In this document: piece by piece, positions 59,177 through 64,000 of the stretch
Layout of the letters: every line of letters starts with the position of its first letter
Numbering within the stretch: position 1 is the stretch's first letter
NCBI GenBank assembly: GCA_030549335.1
Contig: CM060187.1
Span: forward strand, 56,936,203-57,000,202
Direction of reading: 5' to 3'
DNA from: Pontederia crassipes
Taxonomy: Eukaryota > Streptophyta > Magnoliopsida > Commelinales > Pontederiaceae
Length of the DNA stretch: 64,000 bases
Made by a program: the position numbers and the translations under genes
The notes under the pieces: model-generated
Database searches by the model: none
The model's input: only the letters and a program-made list of their open reading frames with translations
Told to the model about the DNA's origin: nothing

Positions 59177-62100
59177 TCATAAATCTGCGAAGAGGTGGTA
59201 CGTGCTCGAGTCGATGACGATGAGCCTCAGAGCTGCAACTGCAGCAGCAACAGCCAAGGCGCTGAATCCCACAACGTTCAACCAGTGCCATCCCTTCTGC
59301 ACCGTCGACAGCTTATTCTTCTTCACCTTGAGGTACATGTGGTTGGCAAGAACAAAAGTGAGCGGGAAAGTACTCAGAGCGCCGGTCAGGCTCATGAAGT
59401 CTCCCAGGAAGGGAAACAGAGCTGCTACCAGCGTGTTTATCGTAAGGTAGCCTCCTCTGACGAGGACCCTGAAAGAGATGTTGTGGAAGGCGAAGGCGCC
59501 CCCTTTACCTATTCCATACTTGGTGTCCAAGAACTCGTACATCGGGCTTGCAAATATCTGGCACAGCATGAATTTGATGATCATGATCAGTTTAGGTCGG
59601 TGGTAAATTGAATACCTCACATCTCTCTATTATAAGATGGTAACGATCAGGAAAATTTATGCTATATCTTATCACTGTTTGTCGACAGTATGAGCATAAA
59701 CTATCAGAACTGCTCAGAAACGATGTTAAAAGAGACATGTGCCGGAAAAAAGACTAATATTTTTCTTTTCTCAATGCATAAGAACGCATATCAATTAGAA
59801 GGATGGATGATGAGAGTAACATACATGCAGCGCAATAACAGTCTGGAGAAAAGCGGCAGTGTTGGCCATTATCTTCACCCAAACTGGCCCTCCCACACTG
59901 TTCAGGAGATAGGTTGACGTAGAAGATCCATAGGCCCAGTAACCGATGAAAGTGACGGCATAGAGCGGCAAGCTGCCTACCACGAACTGAAACCAAAGTG
60001 CCTTCTCCATGTTCAGCACGACAGGAGGTCTCACTGTTGCCTGTAAAATTTATGTCAGCCGTGGATGGAGAAAAGCATGAGCAGAAGGAAATGTGAAGTA
60101 GATATGCATATTACTTCGACTTGTTCATCTGTTCCATGTTGTATTTACTATTTATATCAAAGAAGAAAGCTTAATAAGGAATGATAAAAATTGGCGGCTC
60201 GTGAAAATTTCCAAGGACGTCCGGAAACCCAAGAGGTGATGTCACTTCAAATTGGACTGAACATAGAACAAAACTATCCGTATGCAAGTGAAGAAGTTTA
60301 CAGCATACTGAAGAATTTAACCGACATAAACCAACGGCACATAAACAATTCCTTAATTGGATGTGAGGATCAATTATGTATGCAAGTCCACCTGAATCTC
60401 TGGTAGCATTCCCGTATTGTAAGCAAAAACAAGACTTGCTGAAGCACCTATGATGCTAAAGATCTTGCTAGAATCTGACCCTGGAATGCTGTAATCTCGA
60501 GTTGGAGCATTTAGTCCTGTGAAAGAAAATAAATTAGTATCAAAAGGTCAAATGATGATAGTTTTCCTGCTAATAGTTATAGGCAAGTTGCCAAATCAAG
60601 GATCATAATGGATATATTTATTTTCTTCCAGCTAATCACATGTAATAACATGTTGAGAGAATGTATAAAAAAATATCTTAATAACAGACTGCAAGTAACA
60701 ATATCATCAAACATGGCTTGTAAGGAGATCACAGAAGATTCTAAGGTGGTGCTGAGGATTTTTCTTTTGGTCTACCCAAGCTGGCTAATTAACATGAGGA
60801 GCTGCTTTCTAACTAGAATCTTGAACCCAGAAGTCAAGAACTTAGGAGTGTGCTTCATTAAGTAAGAAAGTAAGATGAAACTTTATTTTCTTCAAGTATC
60901 ATTGTAGACCAAAGTCTCATCATTTTGGCTGAAAATGCTATAAATATCCCTCTCTCTCTCTCTCTCTCACTGGATATTTCAGAAAAGAAGGTTGGGAGCA
61001 GTACCAAAAAATTCCTGTAATATCAAATGAATTAGCTAATCGAGGAAAAACTAGTCAAATAAGTGAATGTATACACTTCTTTTAGGCGAATTTCAGATAT
61101 ACAGTTGGTATTCAGAGGAATTTTACAAGATGATTAGTAATTTATATATAAGACTGACAGTAAGGGAGTGCAATTGTGGCATGGTTCACCCATGGGTCAT
61201 ACCATCTCTAAGAGACAGCACCAAAGCTGTAACTATGTAAACTAGACTGAAAAATGTTGAAAATCCCAGCCAGATCCTCAGAGCTGATAGATGAGGTATT
61301 CCAAATGCAAAAAGAGCACAGACAAATCCAGCAATGGCAATACAGTAGGGAAGTTTCATTGCGCCATCATCCTTGAAGAGAACATATATGGCCTGCACAA
61401 CAAGGAAGAAAAAGACCTGAGTTACATGGGATGTTGCGAAATCACAATAAGAGTTGTATGCTCTTTGACATGGTTTGCCACTTATATTATCTTTTCTTTT
61501 CTGAGGAAAGTTTACCACTTGTATTTCATTAAAACCTTCATTGGAATCCATCTTCCAATGCGATAGTATTTTTCAATCTTTTAAAACTACCTGTTTTAGT
61601 GTTCATGATCCTTTATAACTAATAGCAAAATAAGCTATGACAATAGGATTAGATAGAACTTCAGTATTATCATATTCAATAGAATTATTAAATATCGATC
61701 AGGTTAAGACATCTAGGAAACCTAGGCTTCACTTCGTATACTTTACAAACATATGTTAATGATCATGGCTAGGATATCTCATTTATGCCTCCCATTAGTC
61801 TCAATTTCACTTTCCTAAGCAACTTTTGGCCTTGAACGTGCCCGGGTTTAAATTTGGAGGAAATATCCATAAAAGAAAGGTCAACAAGGAATGAAATGTT
61901 GCCCTAGAAGAACTCTCTGGTTTACTTTAGGAGGGCCCCTCCCCTTCAAGCTCCTGGATCACCTTATACTTAAAGGTCCTTCTGAATTCAAGATAATAAT
62001 ACTCTGACGAATGAAGGGTCAACAGTCCCGATATGAAAGTAAAATATGGTGTGTGTATAACCAACATTAGCTGTGCTCTAGGAAACAATTGCTATTTTAA

Positions 62101-63320
62101 GCAATAATACGATTCTAAATTTCTCATGATTATGCCGCTTCAATGTTCAAATTTAAATAGCCCGTATAATCATTCCTCTAAAAGCTTCATTATGGCTTGT
62201 CATGGAAAGCCAAATAAGGCATTTTGAAGACCTACCTTAAATGCCTGTCCTGCAAGAATGATATATCCAGTGTTGATCATGAAAAGGTTAACATATTGCA
62301 GCGCCCATGTAAGAGCATAAATTTTTCTTCCTGCAATAACCAAGCAAATAAAATCAAAGCGTCAAAAAAAATTCAGGCAGAGAAACTAGTTGTTATGTCT
62401 GATGGAAAACATTCATGCTGCACAAGTGAAATGTAATACATATGCAACCTAAAGATATTGTTAGTCATTCAATTCCGTCAAGAACTAAGTGAGCATATTA
62501 GCTATAAAAATCAGTATCACTCATTTAATATCTGCCATTTTGAATAGCAAACACAAAGAACAATTGATAATTATTTACCATATATATGCCCAGCAAGGTC
62601 CCTGTATCTAATATGCCTTTTACCACCAACTTCATGGAGACGAGCTAGGAGGGCATTAGCATAAAGGGAAATAGCAGCAGCCAAAATAAACCCGCATGTG
62701 CCTCCTATCCAACTCAAGGGAACCATTACTGATCCGGAATAGCCCAAGACATATGCACTGTTCACTCCTGTTGTGAGCACAAAGCCAACTTGATACCAGG
62801 GATCTGGAGAAGACCAAGCAAGACAGGCAAACATGAGAAGCCTCCTTACAGTATCATAATTCAATCCAAAAAAATAATCAAGAGGAATATTCAACTCCTA
62901 GAAAGGTCCAAAAACCTAAAAATCATCTTAATCAACGTCGTATAAACTTTACTGGAAAATGCTGAAAACATATCAGAAACAACAATAAGAATTCATAGTA
63001 GATTGCGCCATTTTGATGAAATTAATATCGCATCTCCGTTGTGCATACAACAATGGATATGCAAAACCAGTATTTTATTCTTAATGGCGATAAAAAAAAA
63101 CGAAGCATGGCACCGGGAAGGGGCACCCCAACCCACTGGATTATTAAATGGAACAATTTATTCATCAAGAAGACAAAACAATGACGACTCTGATATGAAT
63201 GGGTGCAATGCTAATAAATAAAGAAGGAAACACATAGAAACCATGGCTAATCTGGTGGGCGGTGTCGTCGGAAACTTGAATGACCGCGTCGCCGTCGGAG
63301 ATGCCCTTAACCTCCGGCAT
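59177..63320 (-). CDS. ProT: Proline/compatible-solute transporter (ProT subfamily of AAAP carriers)
   Basis: Seven exons on the minus strand: 63320-63242, 62803-62579, 62330-62236, 61392-61203, 60516-60392, 60040-59825 and 59557-59177. All are GT-AG and in phase, giving 436 residues. After a hydrophilic N-terminus ending [10 protein letters not shown], the protein shows about eleven hydrophobic segments. Family blocks are [111 protein letters not shown] and [20 protein letters not shown], with the C-terminus HLFADL. Plant ProT proteins are plasma-membrane H+ symporters for proline, glycine betaine and GABA. The start at 63320 is the first ATG in frame; the open frame continues upstream only through non-ATG codons. 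Motif order and spacing match the family throughout. Confidence 0.92.
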
Positions 63321-64000
63321 CGCGGCGCGATCCTCTTCCCTGCAGCGGCCGCACCCCCACAGCAAGGGCGTCGTCTCGTCGATTGTTGATGTAGAGGAGG
63401 AAGGAGCGTGGGAGGAAGGGAGGCGGTGGTAGTTGTTGACGATAGAATCCACCAGCGGCACGACCCGCTCGGATTCGCGTGCTATTGGAGGAGTCCCTCC
63501 GCGCGATATCTAAACATGGAAAGCAACATGGCTTCCGAAGTAGTGGCATCAGGAGATCGAGATATGATGGAATCGCTGGAATCGAGCGGGAGATAAACAA
63601 GAGAGAGAGGGAGAGAGATCTTACATGATCCATCGACGAGGAGTCCGATTTCTACGGAAAAGATACGGAGGGACAAAAGAGGAAACCACGGAGCGGATCG
63701 CCCAATTCGCTCGCACCGCGCTTCCCTCCCTCGCTCCCTCCAACCACGCCGCTGTCGACGCGCCGGCGGAGCAACGCCTCACCACTTCCTCCCCTCGAAT
63801 CCTTTGTTTGCAGCAAACAAAAGGAAGCGAAAACAGAGGAGGAAACTTTTAACGAAGGAAAGAGAGTGACGTCTTTTTTTTTTTCCTTTTCCTGGATGAG
63901 CAATTTCCACAGCTAACTTGCACGCAAACAGATTTTTTGTTTTATTTTTGACGAAGAGCCCAATCATTCATCTCTATTGCTTGCGCACCATTTCCATTGT
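63321..64000. other. 5' UTR and promoter region of the proline transporter
   Basis: Sequence upstream of the transporter start on the minus strand: GC-rich near the gene, with CT-rich tracts at 63715-63800. Several frames are open but none has family sequence. No defined promoter element could be assigned. Confidence 0.45.

Noticed and set aside
63321..63461. N-terminal extension of the proline transporter frame
   Set aside because: The extension would begin with a non-ATG codon (GTG); the first ATG is at 63320 and fits the family.

Overview
This is plant nuclear DNA: genes split by GT-AG introns, long AT-rich spacers, and many plant transposon classes (hAT, CACTA, Mutator-like, LTR retroelements, Au-type SINEs, MITEs). 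Several exons are very GC-rich (the DET2-like, small heat shock and PHT4-type first exons) while introns and spacers are AT-rich. That contrast favours a monocot, probably a commelinid, but the species cannot be fixed from sequence alone.

Eleven protein-coding genes can be supported. Left to right they are: the 3' end of an OCTOPUS-like (DUF740) gene (+, 1-553); a small LEA gene (+, 8393-8686); a plastid PHT4;5-type anion transporter (+, 22764-25683, 8 exons); a DET2-type steroid 5-alpha-reductase (-, 29002-29802, intronless); an MEE59-like gene (-, 30531-34522, 3 exons); an OTU-domain deubiquitinase (+, 35460-40982, 8 exons); an ataxin-3/Josephin deubiquitinase (+, 42899-46187, 2 exons); a reticulon-like B protein (+, 47749-49056, 4 exons); a WLIM2-type LIM protein (+, 53092-57306, 5 exons); a class I small heat shock protein (+, 58257-58751); and a proline-transporter-type amino acid carrier (-, 59177-63320, 7 exons). 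For every multi-exon gene the splice sites were placed by hand and the reading phase closes across all joins. Nothing suggests that the genes form a pathway or cluster. The two deubiquitinase genes are adjacent but belong to unrelated families.

Mobile DNA fills most of the rest. A broken hAT element (4176-8013) with a near-perfect 8-bp target duplication lies just upstream of the LEA gene. An isolated LTR with a primer-binding site is at 12791-13132. The 3' half of a CACTA element with a decayed transposase ends at 17747, and a second CACTA end at 32635 lies inside the large MEE59-like intron. Two related long-inverted-repeat (Mutator-like) elements sit at 18853-21383 and 49439-51654. The OTU gene's fourth intron carries a SINE, a 2-kb solo LTR and a SINE-tailed insertion. 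The ataxin-3 intron carries MITE-like repeats and a 51-bp truncated SINE. The WLIM2 intron holds a direct duplication, one copy of which was hit by two hAT-type insertions.

No previously undescribed biological system was found. The most unusual observations concern transposon structure and how insertions enlarge the introns of housekeeping genes.
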